A DNA stretch of 38,572 nucleotides from Mesorhizobium norvegicum (GCF_004919685.1 NZ_SMYZ01000050.1:43492-82063); one strand, 5' to 3'. Shown: positions 25,553 through 33,568, counted from the stretch's first letter. Numbers and translations are program-made. The notes: generated by a model from the letters alone, not told the origin.

Positions 25553-26782
25553 ATGAGTGTATATCCTATCCAGCAAACCTCCGAAGAACGCGATCCGATC
25601 GACCGCCTGGTGGCGGCGCACCGGCCGGGTCATGGTCTGGTGCGCGCCTTCTATCATGACCAGGCGATCTTCGAGCGGGACATGGAGCGCGTCTTTCGCC
25701 GCCACTGGCATTGCCTGGCGCATGCCAGCGTCATTCCGAACCCCGGCGATTTCGAACTGTTCAAGCTTGGCGACGAGGCTGTCATCCTGACGCGCGGCAT
25801 GGATGGCACCATCCATGCCATGCTCAATGTCTGCCGCCATCGTGGCGCCGAGGTCTGCACTAAGGAAAAGGGCAATGCGAAGATGTTCGTGTGCCCCTAC
25901 CACGCATGGGCCTATTCCAATGACGGATCCTTGCGTGCCGCACGCCTGATGCCGAAGGATTTCGACCGCTCGGCGCACGGGCTGAAGAAGCTTCATGTCC
26001 GCGTCGCCGCTGGCTTGGTCTTCATTTCCTTCGCCGAGACGCCGCTGGATTTCGACCCGATCGAACAGTCGCTGCGCACAAGCTGCGGCCAGTATGGCTG
26101 GGGCGACGCGAAGGTGGCGTATCGCGAGACCTACCCGGTCGACGCCAATTGGAAACTCGCCGTCGAGAACTATGTCGAGTGTTATCATTGCGGGCCGGCG
26201 CATCCGGAATATTCGCAGACGCATGCCCTGGAAAAGCCGGCCGAGATGATCGAGCAGCTCAATGCCGCGATGGAGCAGCGCACCTGCGCGCTCGGCATCG
26301 AGATCGGCAGCGCCAACCGCTGGCAGAACTCGGCGGCCGGTCAGGAAGCAATCCACACCTTCCGCTACGCGCTCTATGATGGCGTTTCGAGCGGCAGCCA
26401 GGACGGCTCGCCGGTGGCACCCCTGATGGGCCGCTTCACCGATTATGATGGCGGCGTCACCTCCATCCATCTCGGCGGCACGACCTTCCTCGTCTGCTAT
26501 CCCGATCACGGCATGATCTACCGCTTCATTCCGAAGACGGCCGGAACCTGCGAGATGGAACTGATCTGGCTGGTGCACGGCGACGCGGTCGAGGGTCAGG
26601 ATTACGATTTGGAGAAGCTGACCTGGCTGTGGAAGGTCACCACCGACGAGGACAAGAAGATCATCGAGCACACCGCGCGCGGCGTGCGCTCGCACTATTT
26701 CGTGCCGGGTCCGATCGCGCCGATGGAGTATAATGAGCTGCGCTATATCGGCTGGTATCTCGAGGAGATCAGCCGGGCCTGA
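25553..26782 (+). CDS. Rieske non-haem iron oxygenase alpha subunit, betaine-demethylase-like (GbcA type)
   Basis: A 409-residue ring-hydroxylating-type oxygenase. The Rieske [2Fe-2S] ligands are C94-x-H96 and C114-x2-H117 (CRHRGAEVC and CPYHAWAY). The mononuclear iron site shows NWKLAVENYVECYHCGPAHP with His212 and His217. The pattern ENYxECYHC is characteristic of oxygenases that demethylate quaternary amines (GbcA, stachydrine demethylase, carnitine CntA) rather than true arene dioxygenases. The expected reaction is O2- and NADH-dependent removal of a methyl group as formaldehyde. No reductase (GbcB-like) gene is adjacent. It probably shares a transcript with the MttB-family gene 56 bp upstream. 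Its ribosome site is weak. Confidence 0.88.
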   Translation: MSVYPIQQTSEERDPIDRLVAAHRPGHGLVRAFYHDQAIFERDMERVFRRHWHCLAHASVIPNPGDFELFKLGDEAVILTRGMDGTIHAMLNVCRHRGAEVCTKEKGNAKMFVCPYHAWAYSNDGSLRAARLMPKDFDRSAHGLKKLHVRVAAGLVFISFAETPLDFDPIEQSLRTSCGQYGWGDAKVAYRETYPVDANWKLAVENYVECYHCGPAHPEYSQTHALEKPAEMIEQLNAAMEQRTCALGIEIGSANRWQNSAAGQEAIHTFRYALYDGVSSGSQDGSPVAPLMGRFTDYDGGVTSIHLGGTTFLVCYPDHGMIYRFIPKTAGTCEMELIWLVHGDAVEGQDYDLEKLTWLWKVTTDEDKKIIEHTARGVRSHYFVPGPIAPMEYNELRYIGWYLEEISRA

Positions 26783-26827
26783 TCGGCTCGTCTGCCGCGG
26801 GGAATCAGGCAGATCTTGCCTTTCGCG

Positions 26828-27226
26828 TCATTCCGCGCTGAGCCCGTATCGGTCGACGACTTCGGCGTTGATGAGCTTGGCATGCAGCGTCATCAGCACG
26901 ATCTGTGCGTCGAAGCTGTCGCCGGCTTCAAGTGCTGCCTCGATGCGACGCTCGACTTCCAGCGTCCGCTCCCGGCCATTGGCTTGCTCGAAGGTTTCGG
27001 GACCTGCGATGCAATAGCTGCACAATTGTGCCACCGACGCATAGGTGCCCGGCGGCGGCTCATCGGACCAACGATCCTTCATCAGATTGACGATGGTGAG
27101 TTTTACCCCCTCCGGCACAAGAGCGGGATGCAGATCGGCACCGCGCAGGGCGTCGTCGAGCTGCCTGAGATCGCCCGAGCGGCCGAACATTCCGAGGAAG
27201 CCGAGGGAAGAGCGTCGTTGCGCCAT
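26828..27226 (-). CDS. Conserved hypothetical protein
   Basis: A 132-residue soluble protein that I do not recognise. It has SLGFLGMFGRSGDLRQLDDA near the start, a middle segment GTYASVAQLCSYCIAGPETF with two Cys three apart, and a helical C-terminal half (RRIEAALEAGDSFDAQIVLM). Composition and codon use look like the surrounding genome. It lies 65 bp after chrA on the same strand, so it may be the third gene of the chromate operon, and converges with the Rieske gene over 45 bp. No function is proposed. Confidence 0.72.
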   Translation of the reverse strand: MAQRRSSLGFLGMFGRSGDLRQLDDALRGADLHPALVPEGVKLTIVNLMKDRWSDEPPPGTYASVAQLCSYCIAGPETFEQANGRERTLEVERRIEAALEAGDSFDAQIVLMTLHAKLINAEVVDRYGLSAE

Positions 27227-27291
27227 GATGTCTCAATCCGTTTCCAGCCACTTAGGTGGTGCGCAAGCCGAATACAAAGGAAGACGAACAT

Positions 27292-28683
27292 TTAGCCACT
27301 TACGGCCAGCAACAAGACACCAGCCAGAGCCGATCCGGCGAGCGTCGGCAGCATACCGATTTTCAACCTCAGGATGGCGATCATCGTCGCACAGGAGAGC
27401 AGCGCCGCGCGCCAGTCGATCGACGAAAGCACCGGCACATTCATGCCGAGGCCGATGTTGCGGACCTCGTGGAAGATGACATGCAAGGCAAACCACAAAG
27501 CGAGATTCATGATGACGCCGACAACAGCGGCGGTGATCGCACCCAGTGCGGCCGACAATGCCTTGTTGCCGCGCAGGGCCTCGATGTAGGGGGCGCCGAG
27601 GAATATCCAGAAGAAGCAGGGCGTGAACGTGACCCACAAGGTCAGCAACGCCCCCAGCGATCCGGCAAGCAACGGGTCCAGCGACCCGGGGTGGCGGAAC
27701 GCGGCGATGAAGCCAACGAATTGCAACACCAGAATGAGTGGGCCTGGCGTCGTTTCAGCAAGCCCAAGACCATCGACCATCTCGCCGGGAGCGAGCCAGC
27801 CGAAGGACTGGACGGCTGCCTGCGCGACATAGGCAAGCACCGCATAGGCGCCACCGAAGGTGACGACCGCCATCAGACTGAAGAACCGGCCTATCTCGGT
27901 CCAGACGCCCGCAGAGCCGGCAAGCCACCAGATCAGCAGAACAGGCCCGAGCCAGATCGGCAGCCAGATCGCAACCGTGCGCGGCGCATGCCATTTGGTT
28001 GGTTTGACATGGGCCAGTTCGCCGCGCTCGAACATCAGGTCGACCGCTCCCTTGCTATCGGCACTATCGTCCTTGCCATGTGCCGAGCCGGAAAACAGCG
28101 CCGGAGCAAAGCGGTTTCCCAGCCATCCTGTCAGGCCGGCGAGCAGGATGATGAGCGGGAACGGCACATTCAACGCATAGATGGCGATGAAAGCCGCGAC
28201 CGCAATCGACATCATGACGCGGTTCTTGAGGGCCCGCCGTCCGATCCGGATCACCGCCTCGATGACAATGGCAAGCACCGCCGCCTTCACCCCGAAAAAC
28301 AGCGCCGCGACGAGAGGCATGTCGCCATAGAGGACGTAGAGGCTGCTCAAGGCGAGCATGACGAGCGCGCCCGGCACGACGAACAGGATGCCTGCGACAA
28401 GGCCACCAATCGTCCTGTGCAGCAGCCAGCCGATGTAGATGGCGAGTTGCTGGGCTTCCGGGCCAGGCAGCAGCATGCAGTAGTTCAGCGCATGCAGGAA
28501 ACGCTGCTCGCCGATCCAACGCCGCTCCTCGACCAGTTCCTTGTGCATCAGCGCGATCTGCCCGGCAGGTCCGCCGAAACTGAGCAATCCGATTTTCGCC
28601 CACACCTTCGTGGCTTCCGTGAAGGTTGGTGCAGCCGGCACCGGAACGTTTCCTGCTGTATCTGCCGGGGCAAGAGCGCTCAT
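27292..28683 (-). CDS. chrA: Chromate transporter ChrA
   Basis: A 463-residue member of the long-chain CHR family with two homologous halves. The first half has FGGPAGQIALMHKELVEERRWIG and LPGPEAQQLAIYIGWLLHR, the second FGGAYAVLAYVAQAAVQSFGWL and TTPGPLILVLQFVGFIAAF. It has about ten hydrophobic segments. It exports chromate from the cytoplasm and so gives resistance. The ATG at 28683 overlaps the stop of the ChrB-like gene by 4 bp, so the two are translationally coupled. Confidence 0.95.
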   Translation of the reverse strand: MSALAPADTAGNVPVPAAPTFTEATKVWAKIGLLSFGGPAGQIALMHKELVEERRWIGEQRFLHALNYCMLLPGPEAQQLAIYIGWLLHRTIGGLVAGILFVVPGALVMLALSSLYVLYGDMPLVAALFFGVKAAVLAIVIEAVIRIGRRALKNRVMMSIAVAAFIAIYALNVPFPLIILLAGLTGWLGNRFAPALFSGSAHGKDDSADSKGAVDLMFERGELAHVKPTKWHAPRTVAIWLPIWLGPVLLIWWLAGSAGVWTEIGRFFSLMAVVTFGGAYAVLAYVAQAAVQSFGWLAPGEMVDGLGLAETTPGPLILVLQFVGFIAAFRHPGSLDPLLAGSLGALLTLWVTFTPCFFWIFLGAPYIEALRGNKALSAALGAITAAVVGVIMNLALWFALHVIFHEVRNIGLGMNVPVLSSIDWRAALLSCATMIAILRLKIGMLPTLAGSALAGVLLLAVSG

Positions 28684-29498
28684 GTCGGTTTACCCGCGGC
28701 CGGCCAGTTGTGCGTTTCTTCGGTGGCGTCGCGACACCAGCGGAAGAACGCATCGTAGAGCAGCATGCCTGCTTCCAGTTGTTCCAGATCGTTGCGGAAC
28801 ATGCGCGACAGACCAAGCGAGGCAGCCAAAAAGCCGGCGGCCTGGGGCACCAGGTCGAGGCTTGCGGTGTCGGCCGCGCGCACGATTGCGGCAAGGCGAT
28901 CGAGCGCCTCGGATTCCAGCCCGAACTCCTCGATCATCGTGTCGAAGGTGCAGCGTTCGCCGCGATGGCTCCAGAACACATTGTCGATGTCGAAGGGCAC
29001 GGCCTGAAAACGGTCGGCCACAGCCAATACTTCAGCGGATTCGACAAACAGGAACACCGCGTCGGGGTCGAGGAAACGCCGGATCAGCCATGGGCAAGCG
29101 ATGCGGTCGACCTTCGGGCGTGATCGCGTCACCCAGACGGTGGCGCCCCTTTCATTGCGTGGCGGCACCTTGGCGGTGCGGACCAAAAGCCCCCCGGCAT
29201 CGCGCCAGGCCTCAAACCCGCCTTCAAGGGATTCGGCGGCAATCCCCTCATGGCGCAGCCATGCGACGACGCCTTGCGAGAGCTTTTGCCCCTTCTGGCA
29301 GACGACGGCCACCGGCTTGCCGGCGAACCCGGCCGCCCAGGTCGAAACGGTTTTGAAGTCGCGCCGGCATGAGGCCGGCAAGAGGCGCGGATCGGCGTCG
29401 AAATCGTCATCGATGCGAACATCGATGACCACCGGCGCACCCGGCAGACCGATCAGACGGGACAGTTGCGGTACAGTGATAGCGGTTGTTGACGGCAT
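28680..29498 (-). CDS. Rhodanese-ChrB fusion, chromate resistance protein
   Basis: A 272-residue protein with two parts. Residues about 5-110 form a rhodanese domain: VVIDVRIDDDFDADPR, then VAVVCQKGQKLSQGVVAWLR with the active Cys67, and LEGGFEAWRDAG. Residues about 120-260 are the ChrB C-terminal domain, opening with WVTRSRPKVDRIACPWLIRR, then FDTMIEEFGL. Classical ChrB has a different, DNA-binding-like N-terminal part, so here the rhodanese replaces the sensor half. The role may be chromate sensing, reduction or sulfur transfer. ATG 29498 is chosen with AGGAGG eight bases before; GTG 29507 would overlap that site. Confidence 0.87.
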   Translation of the reverse strand: MPSTTAITVPQLSRLIGLPGAPVVIDVRIDDDFDADPRLLPASCRRDFKTVSTWAAGFAGKPVAVVCQKGQKLSQGVVAWLRHEGIAAESLEGGFEAWRDAGGLLVRTAKVPPRNERGATVWVTRSRPKVDRIACPWLIRRFLDPDAVFLFVESAEVLAVADRFQAVPFDIDNVFWSHRGERCTFDTMIEEFGLESEALDRLAAIVRAADTASLDLVPQAAGFLAASLGLSRMFRNDLEQLEAGMLLYDAFFRWCRDATEETHNWPAAGKPT

Positions 29499-29662
29499 GG
29501 CGTCCACCTCCTGGAAGAGAAGCTTGGACGCGAACGTTGGGCTGACGCCTCACGGGGTCGTCGCGATGCACCCCTTGTCATGATGGTGGATTTGTTGGGC
29601 GCACTTGTCAAGGACAGTGACCGTTCTCGACCTCCCCGACCGTGGCGCAACACGCTGAACGG
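29499..29662. promoter_or_regulatory. Upstream region of the chromate operon
   Basis: The stretch from the chromate resistance gene start to the dehydratase terminator contains the AGGAGG ribosome site (29507-29513, minus strand) and presumably the leftward promoter. No clear operator dyad was seen. Confidence 0.4.
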
Positions 29663-29700
29663 AAAACGGCTGGCGGCCTGATTGATCAAGCCGCCAGCCG
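29663..29700 (-). terminator. Rho-independent terminator of the dehydratase gene
   Basis: CGGCTGGCGGC and GCCGCCAGCCG form a perfect 11-bp stem around a 12-nt loop. Read on the minus strand the stem is followed by TTTTCC. It lies 34 bp after the dehydratase stop and so ends that leftward transcript before it reaches the chromate operon. Confidence 0.78.
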
Positions 29701-29733
29701 TCGATCCAGAATCAGTGATTGTCCCCGGAGCAA

Positions 29734-31539
29734 TCAATGATTGTCCCTGGGGACACCGCTGGTGTGCGCGACATCCTGGTATTTCACCGCCGGCTTCAGC
29801 ACCATTCCCTCTGAAAACTGCGCGACCATGCCGCGCTGGATCTCCTGCCAGGGCGTCTGGTGCTTCGGGTAGTGATAGCCACCATTGTTCTGCAGTTCGG
29901 CACGGCGCCGGGTGATCTCGTCGTCGGTGACGAGGATGTCGGCCGTGCCCTTGCGCAGGTCGATGCGGACACGGTCGCCGGTCTTGAGCAGCGCCAGTCC
30001 GCCGCCGATCGCCGCTTCCGGCGAGGCGTTGAGGATCGACGGCGAGCCCGACGTGCCCGACTGGCGGCCGTCACCGATGCAGGCGAGCGCGTGGATGCCC
30101 TTCTTGATGAGATAGGCCGGCGGCTGCATGTTGACGACCTCGGCACCGCCGGGATAGCCGACCGGGCCAGCGCCGCGCATGAACAGGATGGTGTGTTCGT
30201 CGATGCCTTGCGCCGGGTCGTCGATGCGGGCGTGGTAATCCTCCGGCCCATCGAAAACCATGGCGTTGCCTTCGAAAGCCTCGGGATCCTTCGGGTTGGA
30301 CAGATAGCGCTCGCGGAATTCGGGCGAGATGCCGCTGGTCTTCATGATCGCCGAATCGAACAGATTGCCCCTGAGGTTGATGAAGCCGGCATTGGCCTTC
30401 AGCGGCTTGGCGACAGAGCGGATGACGTCGGGGTTTTCGTTGGCGACGCCCTCGCTGTTCTCACCGATCGACTTGCCGTTGACGGTGCGTGCGCCGGGAT
30501 GCGGCAACAGCCCGCCCTTCATCAGTTCGGCAATGACCGCCGGCACGCCGCCGGCATGATGGTAGTCCTCGCCGAGATATTCGCCCGTCGGCTGCAAATT
30601 GACCAGTAGCGGCACATTGAGGCCGACCGTCTGCCAGTCGTCATTGTCGAGTTTGACTCCAAGGTGGCGGGCGATGGCGTTGAGGTGGATAGGCGCGTTG
30701 GTCGAGCCGCCAATGGCCGAATTGACGACGATGGCGTTCTCGAAAGCCTCTCTCGTCATGATGTCGGACGGCTTCAGATCCTCATGCACCATCTCGACAA
30801 TGCGTTTTCCGGTCTCATAGGAAATCTGGCCGCGCTCGCGGTAGGGGGCGGGAATGGCGGCCGAACCCGGCAACTGCATGCCAAGCGCCTCGGCCAGCGA
30901 GTTCATCGTGGTGGCGGTGCCCATGGTGTTGCAATAGCCCGTGGACGGCGCCGAGGACGCGACGATGTCCATGAACTCGTCATAGCCGATCTCGCCGGCC
31001 GAAAGGCGCTGGCGCGATTCCCAGACGATGGTGCCGGAGCCGGTGCGCTTGCCCTTGTGCCAGCCATTGAGCATCGGACCGACCGACAGGGCGATGGCCG
31101 GGATGTTGACTGTGGCCGCCGCCATCAGCAGCGCCGGCGTCGTCTTGTCGCAGCCGATGGTCAACACGACGCCATCGAGCGGATAGCCGTACAGCACCTC
31201 GACCAGGCTGAGATAGGCAAGGTTGCGGTCGAGTGCTGCGGTCGGGCGTTTGCCGGTCTCCTGGATCGGATGGCACGGGAACTCGAAAGGAATGCCGCCC
31301 ATCGAGACGATGCCTTCGCGCACGCGCTTGGCGAGTTCGATATGGTGACGGTTGCAAGGCGAGAGGTCGGAGCCGGTCTGGGCGATGCCGATCAGCGGCT
31401 TGCCCGACATCAGTTCGGCGCGCGTCAGGCCGTAATTCAGGTAGCGCTCGAGATAGAGCGCCGTCATGCCCGGATTGTCGGGATTGTCGAACCACTCCTG
31501 CGAGCGAAATTTTTTCTTGGTGGTGGGGGCGCCTGCCAT
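29734..31539 (-). CDS. IlvD/Edd family dehydratase, probably sugar-acid (L-arabinonate-type)
   Basis: A 601-residue enzyme. The three [2Fe-2S] ligands are visible: C62 in QTGSDLSPCNRHH, C130 in TIGCDKTTPALLMAAA (with K132, the carbamylated metal-ligand Lys), and C203 in GYCNTMGTATTMNSLAEAL. The catalytic Ser is in DGRQSGTSGSPSILNASPEAA. The spacing and the SGTSGSPS segment fit the sugar-acid branch typified by Rhizobium L-arabinonate dehydratase (also active on D-fuconate/D-xylonate types) rather than IlvD or Edd proper. It would yield a 2-keto-3-deoxy sugar acid. ATG 31539 has GGAGACC upstream; the extension to 31635 is spurious. No sugar-acid neighbours are present except the HpcH aldolase far away. 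Confidence 0.88.
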   Translation of the reverse strand: MAGAPTTKKKFRSQEWFDNPDNPGMTALYLERYLNYGLTRAELMSGKPLIGIAQTGSDLSPCNRHHIELAKRVREGIVSMGGIPFEFPCHPIQETGKRPTAALDRNLAYLSLVEVLYGYPLDGVVLTIGCDKTTPALLMAAATVNIPAIALSVGPMLNGWHKGKRTGSGTIVWESRQRLSAGEIGYDEFMDIVASSAPSTGYCNTMGTATTMNSLAEALGMQLPGSAAIPAPYRERGQISYETGKRIVEMVHEDLKPSDIMTREAFENAIVVNSAIGGSTNAPIHLNAIARHLGVKLDNDDWQTVGLNVPLLVNLQPTGEYLGEDYHHAGGVPAVIAELMKGGLLPHPGARTVNGKSIGENSEGVANENPDVIRSVAKPLKANAGFINLRGNLFDSAIMKTSGISPEFRERYLSNPKDPEAFEGNAMVFDGPEDYHARIDDPAQGIDEHTILFMRGAGPVGYPGGAEVVNMQPPAYLIKKGIHALACIGDGRQSGTSGSPSILNASPEAAIGGGLALLKTGDRVRIDLRKGTADILVTDDEITRRRAELQNNGGYHYPKHQTPWQEIQRGMVAQFSEGMVLKPAVKYQDVAHTSGVPRDNH

Positions 31540-31551
31540 CGTGGTCTCCGT

Positions 31552-31566
31552 ATTTGTAAGACAAAT
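31552..31566. promoter_or_regulatory. GntR/FadR-type operator-like dyad in the dehydratase leader
   Basis: ATTTGT-AAG-ACAAAT is a perfect 6+6 dyad with a 3-nt centre. Its core TTGT-N3-ACAA matches the general form of sites for FCD-class GntR regulators, many of which control sugar-acid genes. It ends 12 bp before the dehydratase ATG, next to the ribosome site, where a bound repressor would block transcription. The regulator gene is not in this window. Confidence 0.5.
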
Positions 31567-31685
31567 CGATATGGCAACGCGCGGAAGCAGGCAAGAGGGC
31601 GTGCGGTCGCAACCGGACTTTGGTGTGATAGACACGCACCCAGCCGTGCGTTACGGCTTCAGGCAGTCTTGTCCGGGAGGTTTTC

Positions 31686-32138
31686 ATGGCTTTGGTGATC
31701 GAAGGCGAGGAGCGCATTGCCGCACCCCTGCAAAAAGTGTGGGAAGCGCTGAACGATCCCGAGGTCTTGAAGGCGACCATCCCCGGTTGCCAGAGCCTGG
31801 AGATGAAGTCGCCGACCGAAATGGCGGCGACCGTGGTGGTGAAGATCGGGCCGATCAAGGCGACGTTCAACGGCGAGGTGACGCTGAAGAACCTGAAGCC
31901 GCCGCACTCCTACACCATCCAGGGCGAAGGCAAGGGCGGCATTGCCGGCTTCGCCAAGGGCGGCGCCGACGTGACGCTGACGGCAGATGGGCCGGATACC
32001 ACGGTGTTGAAATACGCGGCCAAGGCCGATGTCGGCGGCAAGATCGCCCAGCTTGGCAGCCGGCTGATCGAATCGACCTCGAAGAAACTGGCCGGACAGT
32101 TTTTTTCCAGCTTCGGTGAGAAGGTGGGCGCGGCATAG
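31686..32138 (+). CDS. CoxG-like SRPBCC family protein
   Basis: A 150-residue protein of the CO dehydrogenase subunit G (CoxG) family in the SRPBCC/START-like fold. EGEERIAAPLQKVWEALNDP, KATIPGCQSLEM and KIGPIKATFNGEVTLKNL are typical, as is GSRLIESTSKKLAGQFFSSF. In Oligotropha CoxG helps anchor CO dehydrogenase at the membrane and may bind quinone. Here there are no coxMSL genes, so the partner molybdo-hydroxylase, if any, is elsewhere. The ATG follows GGGAGG. It is divergent from the dehydratase over 146 bp. Confidence 0.88.
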   Translation: MALVIEGEERIAAPLQKVWEALNDPEVLKATIPGCQSLEMKSPTEMAATVVVKIGPIKATFNGEVTLKNLKPPHSYTIQGEGKGGIAGFAKGGADVTLTADGPDTTVLKYAAKADVGGKIAQLGSRLIESTSKKLAGQFFSSFGEKVGAA

Positions 32139-32179
32139 GTTGCACTTCGCTTGGACGGCGTTTGGTTTGTTCGAGGCCA

Positions 32180-32359
32180 GCGCTGCCCCTCATCCGCCTG
32201 CCGGCACCTTCTCCCCGTATAGTGACGGGGAGAAGGGAGCTGTCGCAACCTCGCCGCTTCTCCTGCACCGCTGACAATTGGCGAAAGCGTCGGTAGCGGC
32301 GTCTTTCTCCCCGTCACTATACGGGGAGAAATGTCCGGCAGGACAATGAGGGGCAGCGC
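32180..32359. repeat. Palindromic intergenic repeat element, RIME-like, about 180 bp
   Basis: The two ends are inverted copies of about 50 bp: GCGCTGCCCCTCAT, then CCTGCCGG, then TTCTCCCCGTATAGTGACGG with GGAGAA, against the complementary series at 32303-32359, with a few mismatches. Within each arm CTCCCCGT and ACGGGGAG form a smaller hairpin. A roughly 75-bp unpaired centre separates the arms. It fills the gap between the CoxG-like gene and mrp. Such mosaic palindromes (RIME type) are scattered in rhizobial intergenic regions; that identification rests on memory. Confidence 0.75.
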
Positions 32360-32374
32360 CAACCGAACGAAAAA

Positions 32375-33568
32375 TTATTCGAACACAATGTTCGGCACCG
32401 CCGCTTCGGCCGCACCACGCTCTTCGTTGACCCTGTCCCAGACCTTCGAAGCGATGTCACGGTAGATTTTCGCCTCGGCGCCGTCAGGCTTCGAGACGAC
32501 AACCGGCGTGCCGGCATCCGAGCTTTCGCGAATACCCATTTCGAGCGGCACCTCACCGAGGAAAGTGACACCGAGACGCTCGGCCTCGCGGCGCGCGCCG
32601 CCATGGCCGAAAATGTCATAGCGCTTGCCGGTGTCCGGAGCGACGAAATAGCTCATGTTCTCGACGATGCCGAGCAACGGCACGTCGACCTTCTTGAACA
32701 TATTGAGGCCTTTTCGCGCGTCGATCAGGGCCAGATCCTGTGGCGTCGAGACGATGACGGCGCCGGCCAGCGGCACCTGCTGGGCCATGGTCAGCTGCGC
32801 GTCGCCGGTGCCGGGCGGCATGTCGACGACGAGCACGTCGAGCCGACCCCATTCGACCTCGCGCAGCATCTGCGTCAGCGCCGACATCACCATCGGGCCG
32901 CGCCAGATCATCGGCGTCTCCTCATCGACGAGGAAGCCCATCGACATCACCTTCAGGCCGTAATTCTCCATCGGTTTCAGGATCTTGCCGTCGACGGTCT
33001 GCGGCCGGCCGTGGATGTTGAGCAGCCGCGGCATGGACGGGCCGTAGATGTCGGCATCGAGCACGCCGACGCGCAGGCCATTGGCGGCGAGGCCAAGCGC
33101 GATGTTGACGGCGGTGGTCGACTTGCCGACGCCGCCCTTGCCGGAGGCAACGGCAATGATCGCCTCGATGCCGGGCACGCCGCGTTTGCCCTGGCTGTGC
33201 GAAGCAGGCGCGTGCGGAGCGGCACGTGGCGCGGCGGCTGGAGGAGCGGGCGGCGCCGGCCTGGGTGCGGGACGCGTCGGAACCGGCGCTTCCATGCCGC
33301 CGCCCTTCTTCTCGGCCGTCAGCGCGACCACGGCGCCGGCGACACCGGGGATCGCCTTGACGACACGCTCGGCGGCAGCACGCAGTGGCTCCATTTCCTG
33401 GGCACGGGCGGCGGGAACGGTAATCGAGAAGAAGACCTTCCCGTCGGCGATGAAAATCTCCGAAACCATGCCGAGGTCGACAATGTTGCCGGTGAAATCC
33501 GGCCCGTTGACCGTCTTCAGACGCTCGGTGACGATTTCCTTGGTGACATTTTGCTGGACGGCGGGCAT
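32375..33568 (-). CDS. mrp: Mrp/ApbC/NBP35-type iron-sulfur cluster carrier ATPase
   Basis: A 397-residue protein. Residues 1-90 form a MIP18/DUF59 domain (VTKEIVTERLKTVNGPDFTG). Residues about 95-135 are a Pro/Ala-rich linker, and the rest is a deviant Walker A P-loop ATPase: VASGKGGVGKSTTAVNIALG, FLVDEETPMIWRGPMV, VVDMPPGTGDAQLTMAQ. It carries Fe-S clusters to target enzymes. The CxxC present in many family members (between VENMS and GHGGA) is replaced here by YFVAPDTGKRYDIF, as in other alphaproteobacterial Mrp proteins. ATG 33568 follows AAGGAAAA. Confidence 0.93.
   Translation of the reverse strand: MPAVQQNVTKEIVTERLKTVNGPDFTGNIVDLGMVSEIFIADGKVFFSITVPAARAQEMEPLRAAAERVVKAIPGVAGAVVALTAEKKGGGMEAPVPTRPAPRPAPPAPPAAAPRAAPHAPASHSQGKRGVPGIEAIIAVASGKGGVGKSTTAVNIALGLAANGLRVGVLDADIYGPSMPRLLNIHGRPQTVDGKILKPMENYGLKVMSMGFLVDEETPMIWRGPMVMSALTQMLREVEWGRLDVLVVDMPPGTGDAQLTMAQQVPLAGAVIVSTPQDLALIDARKGLNMFKKVDVPLLGIVENMSYFVAPDTGKRYDIFGHGGARREAERLGVTFLGEVPLEMGIRESSDAGTPVVVSKPDGAEAKIYRDIASKVWDRVNEERGAAEAAVPNIVFE

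Noticed and set aside
27256..28758. A 500-codon plus-strand frame opposite chrA
   Set aside because: Extremely polar (Gln, Arg, Asp, Glu) complement of a hydrophobic membrane protein; a classic antisense artefact.
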